A DNA stretch of 13,905 nucleotides from an uncultured Caulobacteraceae bacterium (GTDB taxonomy: Bacteria; Pseudomonadota; Alphaproteobacteria; Caulobacterales; Caulobacteraceae): positions 1 to 13,905 of the forward strand of contig CAISGS010000305.1 of the NCBI GenBank assembly GCA_903884915.1. The letters are read 5' to 3'. The notes beneath the pieces are model-generated. The model did no database searches, was not told the DNA's origin, and worked only from the letters and a program-made list of their open reading frames with translations. Made by a program: the position numbers and the translations under genes. The stretch's first letter is position 1; the number at the start of each line of letters is the position of its first letter. This document shows, one piece after another, positions 1-6,746 of this stretch.

Positions 1-1
1 C

Positions 2-337
2 GCGGGTCTCGGCGCACTGGGCACCCCCCTGACCTATGGCACGGCCAAGGCGGGCATGAACCACATGGCCAAGGAACTGGCGCGGCTTACCGGCCCCAGC
101 GGCGTGCGAGTGAATGTCATCGCGCCGGGCAACATCATCTTCCCAGACGGGGAGTGGGAAGAACGGGCCAATGGCTCGCGCGGCGGGGCGTGGCAGCGTT
201 GGATCGACCGCGAGGTACCGATGAAACGGTTCGGCAAGCCCGAAGAGATCGGCTCCGCCGCCGCCTTCTTGCTCAGCAATCGGGCCAGCTTCATCACCGG
301 GGCCATCTTGCCCGTTGACGGTGGCCAGACGCGCTAA
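2..337 (+). CDS. SDR family oxidoreductase, C-terminal part (5' end outside window)
   Basis: This is the last ~111 codons of a short-chain dehydrogenase/reductase, an NAD(P)-dependent cytosolic oxidoreductase. The reading frame is open from base 2 and ends at TAA 335-337. The catalytic Tyr-x-x-x-Lys is visible as YGTAK at about residues 12-16 of the fragment. It is followed by the usual family elements: the helix with AKELARL, the VNVIAPG strand-turn after the active site, the 'KRFGKPEEIGSAAAFLLS' segment and the C-terminal 'ITGAILPVDGG' signature. The Rossmann nucleotide-binding half (TGxxxGxG) and the catalytic Ser lie upstream of the window. A substrate cannot be named from this half. The insert between the PG motif and the PEEIG helix (GEWEERANGSRGGAWQRW) is somewhat longer than average and probably forms the substrate lid. 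The next gene starts 141 bases downstream and looks unrelated. Confidence 0.93.
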   Translation, partial: AGLGALGTPLTYGTAKAGMNHMAKELARLTGPSGVRVNVIAPGNIIFPDGEWEERANGSRGGAWQRWIDREVPMKRFGKPEEIGSAAAFLLSNRASFITGAILPVDGGQTR

Positions 338-412
338 GGTTTGCGCGCATGGGTCATAATCGGATCGTGATTGGCCAAAAGCGCGATCAGGTTTAGAAGC
401 TCTGACAATAGA

Positions 413-429
413 CCGGTGCTGTACACCGG
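413..429. repeat. Perfect 6-bp inverted repeat upstream of lemA
   Basis: CCGGTG (413-418) and CACCGG (424-429) form a perfect inverted repeat around the 5-base spacer CTGTA, in the 141-base gap between the SDR end and lemA. No T-run follows on the plus strand, so it is a poor intrinsic terminator. A regulator-binding palindrome or the end of the SDR transcript are both possible. Confidence 0.3.
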
Positions 430-478
430 CACTTTGCAATTGCTGCCCTTTGGCGGCATCCATAAGAGGTCTTACGGC

Positions 479-1084
479 ATGACGACTGCATCCTCGATCG
501 CCCGCCCTTCACGGCTCAAGAGCCTGATGTTGGCGCTACTGCTGCCCTTGGCTCTGGGAGCCTGCGGCATCAACAATATTCCTACCAAGGAAGAGCAGGC
601 CAAGGCCGCGCTCGCCGATGTTCAGGCGCAATATCAGCGCCGCTCGGACCTAATCCCCAATCTGGTCGCCACGGTTCAGGGCTATGCCCAGCAAGAGCGC
701 AGCGTTCTGGTCGAGGTCACCCAAGCCCGCGCCTCGGCTACCCAGGTCAAGCTTGACGCCGCAACCATCACTAACCCTGAAATGTTCGCCAAATATCAGG
801 CCGCGCAGTCACAGCTTTCTGGCGTTCTGGGCCGGTTGATGATGATCAGCGAGAAATATCCAGACCTGAAGTCCAACACCAATTTCTTGGCCCTTCAGTC
901 CCAACTGGAAGGCACTGAGAACCGCATCGCCGTGGCCCGCCGCGACTATAATGAGGCGGTTCGGGTCTATAATACCGAGCTTCGTACCTTCCCGGGTGTG
1001 ATCTGGGCCTCGACGGTCCATAAGGACTCCAAGGCGATGATTGCCTTCACCGCGACCGAGGCGGCCAAAGCGCTCCGACGGTGA
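479..1084 (+). CDS. lemA: LemA family lipoprotein
   Basis: This encodes a 201-residue LemA family protein, an envelope protein of unclear biochemical role that is typically membrane-anchored with a helical-bundle domain. I chose ATG 479 because an AGAGG ribosome site (465-469) lies 9 bases upstream and a signal sequence begins directly there. The frame is open further up to a TTG at 371, but that extension would put ~36 polar residues before the signal peptide. Residues 13-28 are a basic-then-hydrophobic signal segment ending in the lipobox L-G-A-C, so Cys29 should be lipidated. The mature part shows the LemA core: an Ala/Gln-rich helix followed by 'QYQRRSDLIPNLVATVQGYA', then long charged helices and the 'RRDYNEAVRVYNTELRTFPG' segment typical of the family C-terminus. 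It is the first gene of a lemA-TPM-TPM operon, a known arrangement. Family assignment is firm; the cellular job is not. Confidence 0.95.
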   Translation: MTTASSIARPSRLKSLMLALLLPLALGACGINNIPTKEEQAKAALADVQAQYQRRSDLIPNLVATVQGYAQQERSVLVEVTQARASATQVKLDAATITNPEMFAKYQAAQSQLSGVLGRLMMISEKYPDLKSNTNFLALQSQLEGTENRIAVARRDYNEAVRVYNTELRTFPGVIWASTVHKDSKAMIAFTATEAAKALRR

Positions 1085-1127
1085 ATTTTGCACCCGCTGC
1101 CCCTGCCGTTGCCGCGCCTGCTAGCAA

Positions 1128-1931
1128 GTGATCTTGGCCGCTCGATCCCTAGCCCCTAGCGCCCGGCCATTCTGGGCCGGACTGGCTATCGTGCTGGTCA
1201 GCGTGGTGATGCTGGCCCTGCCCGCGGGTGCGGCACCGACCTTCCCGCCCTTGACGGGGCGAGTGGTCGACAATGCCCATCTGCTATCTGCAGAAGGCAC
1301 GCAGGCCTTGAGCGCCAAGCTCGAAGCCTTCGAGGCGGCGACCGGCCATCAGGTCGTGGTCGTCACCTTGCCGACGCTGCAGGGCTATGAGATCGAGGAT
1401 TACGGCTATCAACTGGGCCGCACCTGGCAGATTGGCCAGAAGGGCAAAAATGATGGAGCCCTCCTGATCATCGCCCCAACCGAGCGCAAGGTGCGGATCG
1501 AGGTTGGCTATGGCCTCGAAGGGGTGATGACCGACGCCCTCAGCAACGTCATTATCCAACAGAAGGTCCTGCCATCCTTTAAGGCCGGAGACATGGAGGC
1601 TGGGATTATCGGCGGTACTGACGCCATCATCGCCCAGCTATCGGCCAGCCCAGAAGAGGCCGCCGCCACCCTCAAGGCGGTCAGCAAGCCCTCTCACCGC
1701 TCAAATAGCAAGATTGATCCCGGCGCTCTGATCATGATGATCTTTGTCCTGTTCTGGGTCATGGGCGGCGTCTTTGGCCGTCGCCGTGGCGGATTGGGTG
1801 CCCTCCTGCCGTGGATCATCCTCAGTGGCAGTTTTGGTGGCGGCCGCAGCGATAATGATGGATTTGGCGGCGGCGGATTTGGCGGAGGCGGCGGCTCCTT
1901 CGGCGGCGGCGGATCGTCAGGGAGCTGGTAG
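1128..1931 (+). CDS. TPM domain protein, YgcG-like, with glycine-rich tail
   Basis: This is a 267-residue exported membrane protein. GTG 1128 is the first usable start after an in-frame TAG at 1122-1124; no clear ribosome site is visible, so translation may be coupled to lemA 43 bases upstream. Residues 1-35 form a signal peptide with an Ala-Gly-Ala cleavage site. Residues ~42-170 are the TPM domain ('LTGRVVDNAHLLS', 'GHQVVVVTLPTLQG', 'KNDGALLIIAPTERKVRIEVGYGLEGVMTDA'). Residues 199-216 form a membrane helix, then come basic residues (RRR 218-220) and a Gly/Ser/Phe-rich tail (236-267) ending in SGSW. That order is the classic YgcG architecture. The TPM domain therefore lies outside the cytoplasm with a short anchored tail. 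TPM domains have been linked to photosystem II repair in plants and to envelope functions in bacteria; here the role is unknown. Its neighbours LemA and a second TPM protein probably act with it at the membrane. Confidence 0.95.
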   Translation: MILAARSLAPSARPFWAGLAIVLVSVVMLALPAGAAPTFPPLTGRVVDNAHLLSAEGTQALSAKLEAFEAATGHQVVVVTLPTLQGYEIEDYGYQLGRTWQIGQKGKNDGALLIIAPTERKVRIEVGYGLEGVMTDALSNVIIQQKVLPSFKAGDMEAGIIGGTDAIIAQLSASPEEAAATLKAVSKPSHRSNSKIDPGALIMMIFVLFWVMGGVFGRRRGGLGALLPWIILSGSFGGGRSDNDGFGGGGFGGGGGSFGGGGSSGSW

Positions 1932-1933
1932 CC

Positions 1934-2620
1934 ATGAGCATGACACATGAAGATCACCAGAAGATCGCCGACGCGGTGGCCGATGCGGAGACCCGCACCT
2001 CGGCTGAGATTGTCTGCGTCATTACCCAAGAATGTTCCGACTATCGCGAAGTCCCCCTCGCTTGGGCGGCTGTTTTGGCCCTAATCGTACCGGCGGCAGC
2101 CTTCGCCTTGGGTCTGAGCCCCAGTCTATTGACGAGCCTGAACAATGGCTGGGTGGCTGGTCACACCAGCGGCTTTAACGATGCCGTGCGCCTGTCGCTG
2201 GGGGCCTATGCTGTGGCTCAAAGTGCTGTATTTCTTCTGGTCTGGTTGGCCATCAGCCTGCCCACAGTACGGCGCGCCATGACGCCTGCGGGCCTGCGCA
2301 ATCGCCGCGTCCATGAGGCCGCCTTGCGCCAGTTCGTGGCCCGCGGCATTGCCAAGACCACCGATGCCAACGGCGTCTTGATCTTCGTCTCGCTGCTGGA
2401 TCGGCGGGTCGAGGTTCTGGCCGATGCCGGGGTCCATGCCGCTGTGCCAGCAGGCACTTGGGATAAGGCCGTCAGCGCGGTGCGCGTGGCCATGAAGGCT
2501 CACCACCGCGCCGAGGGTCTGGTCGCAGCGGTCAAGATCTGCGGCGACGCCCTCGCCCCCGCCTTCCCGGCCGGTGAGTATAATCCCGACCAACTGCCCA
2601 ACGGCGCCATCCTGATCTAG
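1934..2620 (+). CDS. Second TPM domain membrane protein
   Basis: This 228-residue protein starts 2 bases after the preceding stop codon, so the genes are surely co-translated. ATG 1934 is used; ATG 1940 is an alternative only two codons in. It has no signal peptide. The N-terminal segment 'IADAVADAETRTSAEIVCVIT' begins a TPM-like fold. Two hydrophobic helices follow at roughly residues 42-66 and 90-112. The domain then resumes with 'RVHEAALRQFVARGI', 'TTDANGVLIFVSLLDRRVEVLADAGVH' and a C-terminal helix containing 'HRAEGLVAAVKICGDALAPAFP'. The TPM domain is thus split around a membrane hairpin, unlike the upstream TPM protein, which is secreted and tail-anchored. The C-terminus 'NPDQLPNGAILI' is typical for this subfamily. 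The pair may place TPM domains on opposite faces of the membrane, which is inference. Function is not established. Confidence 0.93.
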   Translation: MSMTHEDHQKIADAVADAETRTSAEIVCVITQECSDYREVPLAWAAVLALIVPAAAFALGLSPSLLTSLNNGWVAGHTSGFNDAVRLSLGAYAVAQSAVFLLVWLAISLPTVRRAMTPAGLRNRRVHEAALRQFVARGIAKTTDANGVLIFVSLLDRRVEVLADAGVHAAVPAGTWDKAVSAVRVAMKAHHRAEGLVAAVKICGDALAPAFPAGEYNPDQLPNGAILI

Positions 2621-2670
2621 CCTCTACCCGGTGATCCGAAGCTTAACTTAGCCGATCACTCGTAAGGATA

Positions 2671-2692
2671 GGCGTTGCACCTGCCAAGCGCC
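2671..2692 (+). terminator. Weak hairpin after the lemA operon
   Basis: GGCGTTG (2671-2677) can pair with CAAGCGCC (2685-2692) with one bulged G, around the loop CACCTGC. Only a pyrimidine-rich stretch (TCTGTCCCTATT) follows, without a true T-run, so it may mark the end of the lemA-TPM transcript but is not a convincing terminator. A second small inverted repeat, GTGATC 2631-2636 with GATCAC 2654-2659, lies just before it in the same 140-base gap. Confidence 0.25.
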
Positions 2693-2760
2693 TCTGTCCC
2701 TATTGGGCAAGGCAAGCTCGGACCTGATTCTGTTGGCTTGTGCGGCTGGAGGTCTTACGG

Positions 2761-3438
2761 ATGCTGACCCTCGCGGGCATCGCGATCATCGCCATTGGCT
2801 TTGTGGCGGGGTTCAATCCGTTGCTGGTCGTAACCGTGGCTGCGGTCGTAACCGGCTTGGCCGCAGGTCTGTCCCTGCACGAGGTGATCAGCGCGCTGGG
2901 CAAGGCCTTCAACGATAATCGCTATGTCAGCATGGTCTGGCTGGTCTTGCCGGTGATCGGTTTGTTAGAGCGCGCGGGATTACAGGACCGCGCCCGGGCC
3001 CTGATCAACCGCCTCGCCAACGCCACGACCGGCCGCCTGCTGATCGCCTATTTCTTCCTTCGCCAGATTGCGGCGGCCCTCGGGCTCACCAGCCTTGGCG
3101 GGCAGGCCCAGATGGTCCGCCCCCTGATCGCCCCCATGGCTGAGGCGGCCAGCGAAGCGCGCTTTGGCCCCTTGCCCGACCCTGTCCGTTCTCAGATCCG
3201 CGCCCAAGCTGCAGCGGCGGACAATATTGCCCTATTCTTTGGCGAGGACATCTTCATCGCCATGGCCTCAATCCTGCTGATCCGAGGCTTTTTAGCCGGG
3301 AACGGGATCGAGGTTGAGCCCTTCGCCCTATCGGTCTGGGCCATTCCCACCGCTATCGTTGCGCTGCTGGTCCATGGGGTCCGGCTTTGGCAACTCGACC
3401 GGCAGCTGGCGGGCAAGATGCAGGCGGTCAAGCCATGA
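2761..3438 (+). CDS. DUF969 family membrane protein
   Basis: This is a 225-residue multipass inner-membrane protein of the DUF969 family, function unknown. ATG 2761 has a strong GGAGG site (2748-2752) 8 bases upstream; a GTG at 2740 would also be in frame but sits before that site. The sequence opens with a membrane helix ('LAGIAIIAIGFVAGFNPLLVVTVAAVVTGLAAG'). It continues with the family hallmark around residues 50-75 ('KAFNDNRYVSMVWL', 'LPVIGLLERAGL'), a cytosolic-looking basic segment, a Gly/Gln motif ('TSLGGQAQMVRPLIAP') and a conserved late motif 'DNIALFFGEDIFIA'. Acidic and Asn residues inside hydrophobic stretches suggest a transport pathway. The stop codon overlaps the next gene (DUF979) as ATGA, and the two families normally occur together, so they probably form one transporter. 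From memory, such pairs often neighbour pyroglutamyl-peptidase or 5-oxoprolinase genes; none is visible here. Confidence 0.93.
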   Translation: MLTLAGIAIIAIGFVAGFNPLLVVTVAAVVTGLAAGLSLHEVISALGKAFNDNRYVSMVWLVLPVIGLLERAGLQDRARALINRLANATTGRLLIAYFFLRQIAAALGLTSLGGQAQMVRPLIAPMAEAASEARFGPLPDPVRSQIRAQAAAADNIALFFGEDIFIAMASILLIRGFLAGNGIEVEPFALSVWAIPTAIVALLVHGVRLWQLDRQLAGKMQAVKP

Positions 3439-4397
3439 TCACCTTGAGCTTTGTTTATGTGCTGGGTGGGGCGCTGTTTACAGCCGTCGCGATCCTGTCC
3501 GGGCTTGATCCGTCCAATCCCAAGCGCGCGGGCACCACCGCCTTTTGGGGCCTGATGGCACTGAGCCTGCTGCTCGGGGATCAGATCAGCGACTTTGGCA
3601 ATGGCCTGATTGTCCTTGGCATGGCCGTCATTGCCGGAACCGGAGGGCTGGGCAAGGGCTCGCTGACCCCAGAGGCCGAGACTGATCGCCAAGCCTTTCG
3701 CCGAGACCGAGGGGCAAGGATCGGAAACTGGCTTTTGGCCCCGGCCCTGATCGTGCCGACTACCGCCTTGACCGGGACCTTGCTGCTCAAGGACCTGATG
3801 GTTGGCGGCGTTCATCTGGTGGATCCCAAGCAAGCCACCTTGATCGCGATGGCCTTTGGCGTGCTCCTCGCCCTCGCTGTCGCCCTGCCCCTGATCCGCA
3901 CCACGCCTATGGTGCCCCTGCAGGAGGCCAGACGGCTTTTGGATACGGTGGGCTGGTCTGCGGTCCTGCCGCAAGCCTTGGCCGCGCTGGGCGCTGTCTT
4001 TGCCCTCGCGGGGGTTGGCAAGGTCATAGGCGCCCTAACCACCACCTATATCCCAGCCCACAGCCCACTGGCCGCCGCCGCCCTCTATTGCTGCGGCATG
4101 GCCGGGTTCACCATCCTGATGGGCAATGCCTTTGCCGCCTTCCCGATCATGACCGCCGGGATTGGGTTGCCCCTCGTGGTGATGCAGTTTGGCGGCAATC
4201 CCGCCGTGGTCTGCGCCATCGGGATGCTGTCGGGCTTTTGCGGGACCTTGATGACGCCGATGGCCGCGAACTTCAATCTCGTGCCCGCCGCACTGCTCGA
4301 ACTGCCTGACCGCTATAGCGTTATCAAGGTCCAAGCCCCGACCGCGCTGATCCTGCTGGCCGCCAATATCGTTCTCATGACCCTTTTTGCCTTTTAA
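3435..4397 (+). CDS. DUF979 family membrane protein
   Basis: This is a 320-residue polytopic membrane protein of the DUF979 family and the obligate-looking partner of the DUF969 protein. ATG 3435 overlaps the upstream TGA (ATGA), which indicates translational coupling. The frame is open upstream to 3387, but that extension lies inside the DUF969 gene and is discarded. About eight to nine hydrophobic segments are visible, starting with 'SFVYVLGGALFTAVAIL'. Conserved-looking features include 'LLLGDQISDFGNGLIVLGMAVIAG', an Asn/Gly-rich pair of late helices ('GMAGFTILMGNAFAAFPIM' and 'GIGLPLVVMQFGGNPAVV') and the segment 'SGFCGTLMTPMAANFN'. Polar Gly-Asn residues in membrane spans resemble substrate sites of carriers, so a transporter role is a reasonable inference, but no substrate can be named. 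The DUF2891 gene follows after 12 bases. Confidence 0.93.
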   Translation: MITLSFVYVLGGALFTAVAILSGLDPSNPKRAGTTAFWGLMALSLLLGDQISDFGNGLIVLGMAVIAGTGGLGKGSLTPEAETDRQAFRRDRGARIGNWLLAPALIVPTTALTGTLLLKDLMVGGVHLVDPKQATLIAMAFGVLLALAVALPLIRTTPMVPLQEARRLLDTVGWSAVLPQALAALGAVFALAGVGKVIGALTTTYIPAHSPLAAAALYCCGMAGFTILMGNAFAAFPIMTAGIGLPLVVMQFGGNPAVVCAIGMLSGFCGTLMTPMAANFNLVPAALLELPDRYSVIKVQAPTALILLAANIVLMTLFAF

Positions 4398-4409
4398 AGT
4401 CTGATCTCC

Positions 4410-5468
4410 ATGCCCCAAGCCGATCCCAAGAGCCTCAATGCCGATCTGGCTGGCCGATTTGCCGCCATCGCGCTTGGCCATGTCACGAGAGAATATCCGC
4501 ACAAGCTGGACCATGTGCTGAATGGGCCAGACGATGCCGCCACGCCCAAGGCGCTGCATCCTATCTTCTATGGCAGTTTTGATTGGCACTCTTGCGTCCA
4601 TGGCTACTGGCTTCTGGTCCGCACCTTGCGCCTCTTTCCCGACATGGCCCCGGCCCGAGAGGTCAATGCCTTGCTGGCGGCGCAATTGACCCCCCGCAAG
4701 GTCGAGGGCGAGCTCGCCTATCTGACCCGGCCCTTTAGCGGGGGCTTTGAGCGGCCCTATGGCTGGGCCTGGCTATTCATGCTGCAGGCCGAGTTGATGC
4801 AGGTGGACACGGTCCAAGGCCGCGACTGGAGCGCCGCCCTCGCCCCCCTGACCGCCGCCTTCCGCAGTCGCATGATCGCGCACCTGCCCAAGATGACCTA
4901 TCCGGTAAGGGCGGGCACCCATAACAATACCGCCTTCGCCATCGCGCTTGGCCTCGACTATGCCCGCGTGGCCAAGGACACGGCCCTATCCCAAGCCCTG
5001 CGCACCAAGGCCATGGACCTGTTCCTTGGCGATGAAAACTGCCCCGCTTGGGAGCCAAGCGGCGAGGACTTCCTCTCCCCCGCCCTGATGGAGGCCGAAG
5101 CCATGAGGCGCGTCCTGCCCGGCGCCCAATATAGCCTCTGGCTCGACCGCTTCTTGCCGGGCCTGGCCGCCAAGACACCCGCCACCCTGTTTCAACCGGC
5201 CTATGTCAGCGACCGCACAGACGGCAAGATCGCCCATCTGGACGGATTGAACCTGAGCCGGGCCTGGTGCTGGCGCGGCATTGCCAGCGCTATCGATCCA
5301 GACGACCGCGCTCGCAGCACCAGCCGCACCAACGCCCTCGCCGCCGCCGACCGCCACCTCGCCGCAGGTCTGCCCGAGATCGCAGGCGACTATATGGGCG
5401 AACATTGGCTTGCCAGTTTCGCCCTTTTGGCCCTCAGCCCACCGTCCCAAACAGCCTCAAACGGATAA
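4410..5468 (+). CDS. DUF2891 family protein
   Basis: This is a 352-residue soluble protein with no signal peptide, in the DUF2891 family (function unknown). ATG 4410 lies 12 bases after the DUF979 stop; its ribosome site is weak, so translation is probably coupled. The characteristic motif is at residues 50-67 (HPIFYGSFDWHSCVHGYW). It is followed by 'FERPYGWAW' (113-121), 'RAGTHNNTAFA' (167-177), an acidic stretch with 'ENCPAWEPSGEDFLSPALMEAEAM' spread over 209-232, 'HLDGLNLSRAWCWRG' (276-290) and 'GDYMGEHWLASFA' (327-338). The clustered His, Asp, Trp and Glu residues look like an enzyme active site or ligand pocket, and the mainly helical repeats suggest an alpha-toroid. Both are inference. 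Its place behind DUF969/DUF979 suggests it processes or senses whatever that pair moves. No terminator separates it from the tRNA gene 75 bases on. Confidence 0.92.
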   Translation: MPQADPKSLNADLAGRFAAIALGHVTREYPHKLDHVLNGPDDAATPKALHPIFYGSFDWHSCVHGYWLLVRTLRLFPDMAPAREVNALLAAQLTPRKVEGELAYLTRPFSGGFERPYGWAWLFMLQAELMQVDTVQGRDWSAALAPLTAAFRSRMIAHLPKMTYPVRAGTHNNTAFAIALGLDYARVAKDTALSQALRTKAMDLFLGDENCPAWEPSGEDFLSPALMEAEAMRRVLPGAQYSLWLDRFLPGLAAKTPATLFQPAYVSDRTDGKIAHLDGLNLSRAWCWRGIASAIDPDDRARSTSRTNALAAADRHLAAGLPEIAGDYMGEHWLASFALLALSPPSQTASNG

Positions 5469-5542
5469 ATCGTACAGAACCACAGCAATTCGTCCCCGCG
5501 TACCTTGCTGCATCGCCCAGATTTTTGTACCAACGCACCAAC

Positions 5543-5633
5543 GGAGACGTGCCCGAGAGGCCGAAGGGACTCGTTTGCTAAATGAGCGTACCCCAAAAGG
5601 GTACCGTGGGTTCGAATCCCACCGTCTCCGCCA
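5543..5633 (+). tRNA. tRNA-Ser (anticodon GCU)
   Basis: A complete serine tRNA with encoded CCA. The acceptor stem GGAGACG (5543-5549) pairs fully with CGTCTCC (5623-5629), followed by discriminator G5630 and CCA 5631-5633. The anticodon stem CTCGT/ATGAG (5570-5574, 5582-5586) holds the loop TTGCTAA with anticodon GCT at 5577-5579, reading AGC and AGU. The long variable arm typical of tRNA-Ser is present (GTACCCC, AAAA, GGGTACC), as is the T arm GTGGG-TTCGAAT-CCCAC. It stands between unrelated operons. An A/T-rich tract with TTTTT (about 5649-5653) follows but without a hairpin. Confidence 0.97.
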
Positions 5634-5685
5634 CCATAAATCATTGAATTTTTGAGAGATTATAACTAATCAGCCACCCTTCCGG

Positions 5686-5853
5686 TTAGGCTGGGACCGC
5701 GCGCGCGTGCGCGGCGTGGATCTGCGGCAGGATCGTTGCGAGATGGCTCATCTCTTGGGCGCAGTGGATCAGCAGGTCACTGGCCTGTTGCGGTTTGATC
5801 GGCGCGAGGCGGGCGGCAAGGCCTCCGAGCAGAATGCTCGAAAGCGCAACCAA
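5686..5853 (-). CDS. Possible small protein, 55 residues (uncertain)
   Basis: In the 285-base gap between the tRNA and the dioxygenase operon, the minus strand has an open frame from TTG 5853 to TAA 5686. It is preceded by an AGGTGA element that would serve as a ribosome site, though the spacing is short. The product would begin with a short hydrophobic stretch (VALSSILLGGLAARLAP) and continue as an amphipathic helix (QQASDLLIHCAQEMSHLATIL), ending in AHARAVPA. Its third codon positions are about 78% G/C by hand count, similar to its neighbours. In the same frame an ATG at 5892 is separated by only one TGA (5859-5857), so this could also be a gene interrupted by a stop mutation. I recognise no family. 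It could equally be chance. Confidence 0.3.
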   Translation of the reverse strand: MVALSSILLGGLAARLAPIKPQQASDLLIHCAQEMSHLATILPQIHAAHARAVPA

Positions 5854-5918
5854 ATTTCACCTGACAAGTCCAACCGTCGTGATAGGTTTCATAAAAAGAC
5901 CAAGGGAAGAGACGTCAC

Positions 5919-6746
5919 ATGCTGTCAGATGACGACAAAGAACAGTTTCGCAAGCTGGGCTATCTGATCAAACCGGCCATGATCGACACTGATCGCGCCG
6001 CCGCCGTGGCCGAGGAGATCGACCGCTATGTCGAGGCTGAGCCGCGTTTTGATGGCAGCAATATCTGGAAATATGACCGGCTCTGCGACCTGATTGTCGA
6101 TGCCCAGACCCTCGCCATCACCGACGACATTATGGGCGGTGAGGCCTTCACCTTCCATCACTGCCACGCCGCGCGCCACGATCCGGGTTTGGCCGGGATC
6201 GCTTGGCACCATGACTATGAGCAGATCCCGCAGACCAATCGCAGCCATACGCAGTTGCACGTCCTGCACTATCTGGATGGCCTGAACGGCACGGTCGGCG
6301 ACCTTCTGCTGCTGCCCAAGAGCCATCGCTCGGTCATGAGACGCGATGCCATGGCCTTCCTCGGCGATCAGTTGGTGCCGGGCACGGTTGTGGTCAATGA
6401 CATCCCACCAGGCTCCGTCGTCTTTGCCCATTCAGCCCTTGTCCATGCCCGTCGGCCCCAACCGGGCGGCGGCGATCGCAAGCGCTATTTCATCGATATT
6501 GCCTTCATGCAGAACGGCATCCAGTGGCCGTCCTATGGCCGCGAGGGCTGGCGTGAGACCTTGGACGCGATGGACCGCAAGCTGCATATGCCGTCGCGCC
6601 CCACCCTGTTCAGCAAAGACAATTTCTTCGACATTGCGGACGGTGTCGCACGGGTTCACAGGCGCCCCGGCAGCTTGGCCATGCTCCTGCCCGAACAGGC
6701 CGCCAGCGCCCGTCCGGTGTCCGGCGCCATTCCGATTGTGCAATAA
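5919..6746 (+). CDS. Phytanoyl-CoA dioxygenase (PhyH) family protein 1
   Basis: This is a 275-residue PhyH-type Fe(II)/2-oxoglutarate-dependent dioxygenase. The family hydroxylates an aliphatic carbon of a small molecule in the cytosol, coupled to decarboxylation of 2-oxoglutarate. ATG 5919 has a purine-rich AGGGAAGAG site (5903-5911) just upstream. The metal triad is visible: His97 and Asp99 in 'IAWHHDYEQ', and the distal His176 in 'HSALVHARRPQ'. Arg189 in 'RKRYFIDIAF' is well placed to bind the 2-oxoglutarate carboxylate. 'GDLLLLPKSHR' and 'PGSVVFAHS' are standard core strands, and 'FHHCHAARHDPG' (79-90) adds an unusual His cluster before the triad. The C-terminal ~70 residues extend past the core. 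The stop codon overlaps the next start (TAATG), so the two PhyH proteins are made together. The substrate is unknown; phytanoyl-CoA itself is only the family name. Confidence 0.92.
   Translation: MLSDDDKEQFRKLGYLIKPAMIDTDRAAAVAEEIDRYVEAEPRFDGSNIWKYDRLCDLIVDAQTLAITDDIMGGEAFTFHHCHAARHDPGLAGIAWHHDYEQIPQTNRSHTQLHVLHYLDGLNGTVGDLLLLPKSHRSVMRRDAMAFLGDQLVPGTVVVNDIPPGSVVFAHSALVHARRPQPGGGDRKRYFIDIAFMQNGIQWPSYGREGWRETLDAMDRKLHMPSRPTLFSKDNFFDIADGVARVHRRPGSLAMLLPEQAASARPVSGAIPIVQ

Noticed and set aside
4035..4685. 216-codon minus-strand frame opposite DUF979/DUF2891
   Set aside because: It is rich in His, Gly and Gln without family motifs, and is the antisense of two recognised genes.
5281..5655. 124-codon plus-strand frame across the DUF2891 end and the tRNA
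   Set aside because: It runs through the complete tRNA-Ser and overlaps the well-supported DUF2891 gene; its product is low-complexity Pro/Ala/Ser and matches no family I know.
5860..5895. Possible promoter of the dioxygenase operon (CTGACA at 5861 and CATAAA at 5890)
   Set aside because: The spacing is well over 17 bases and neither hexamer is close to consensus, so it cannot be called.
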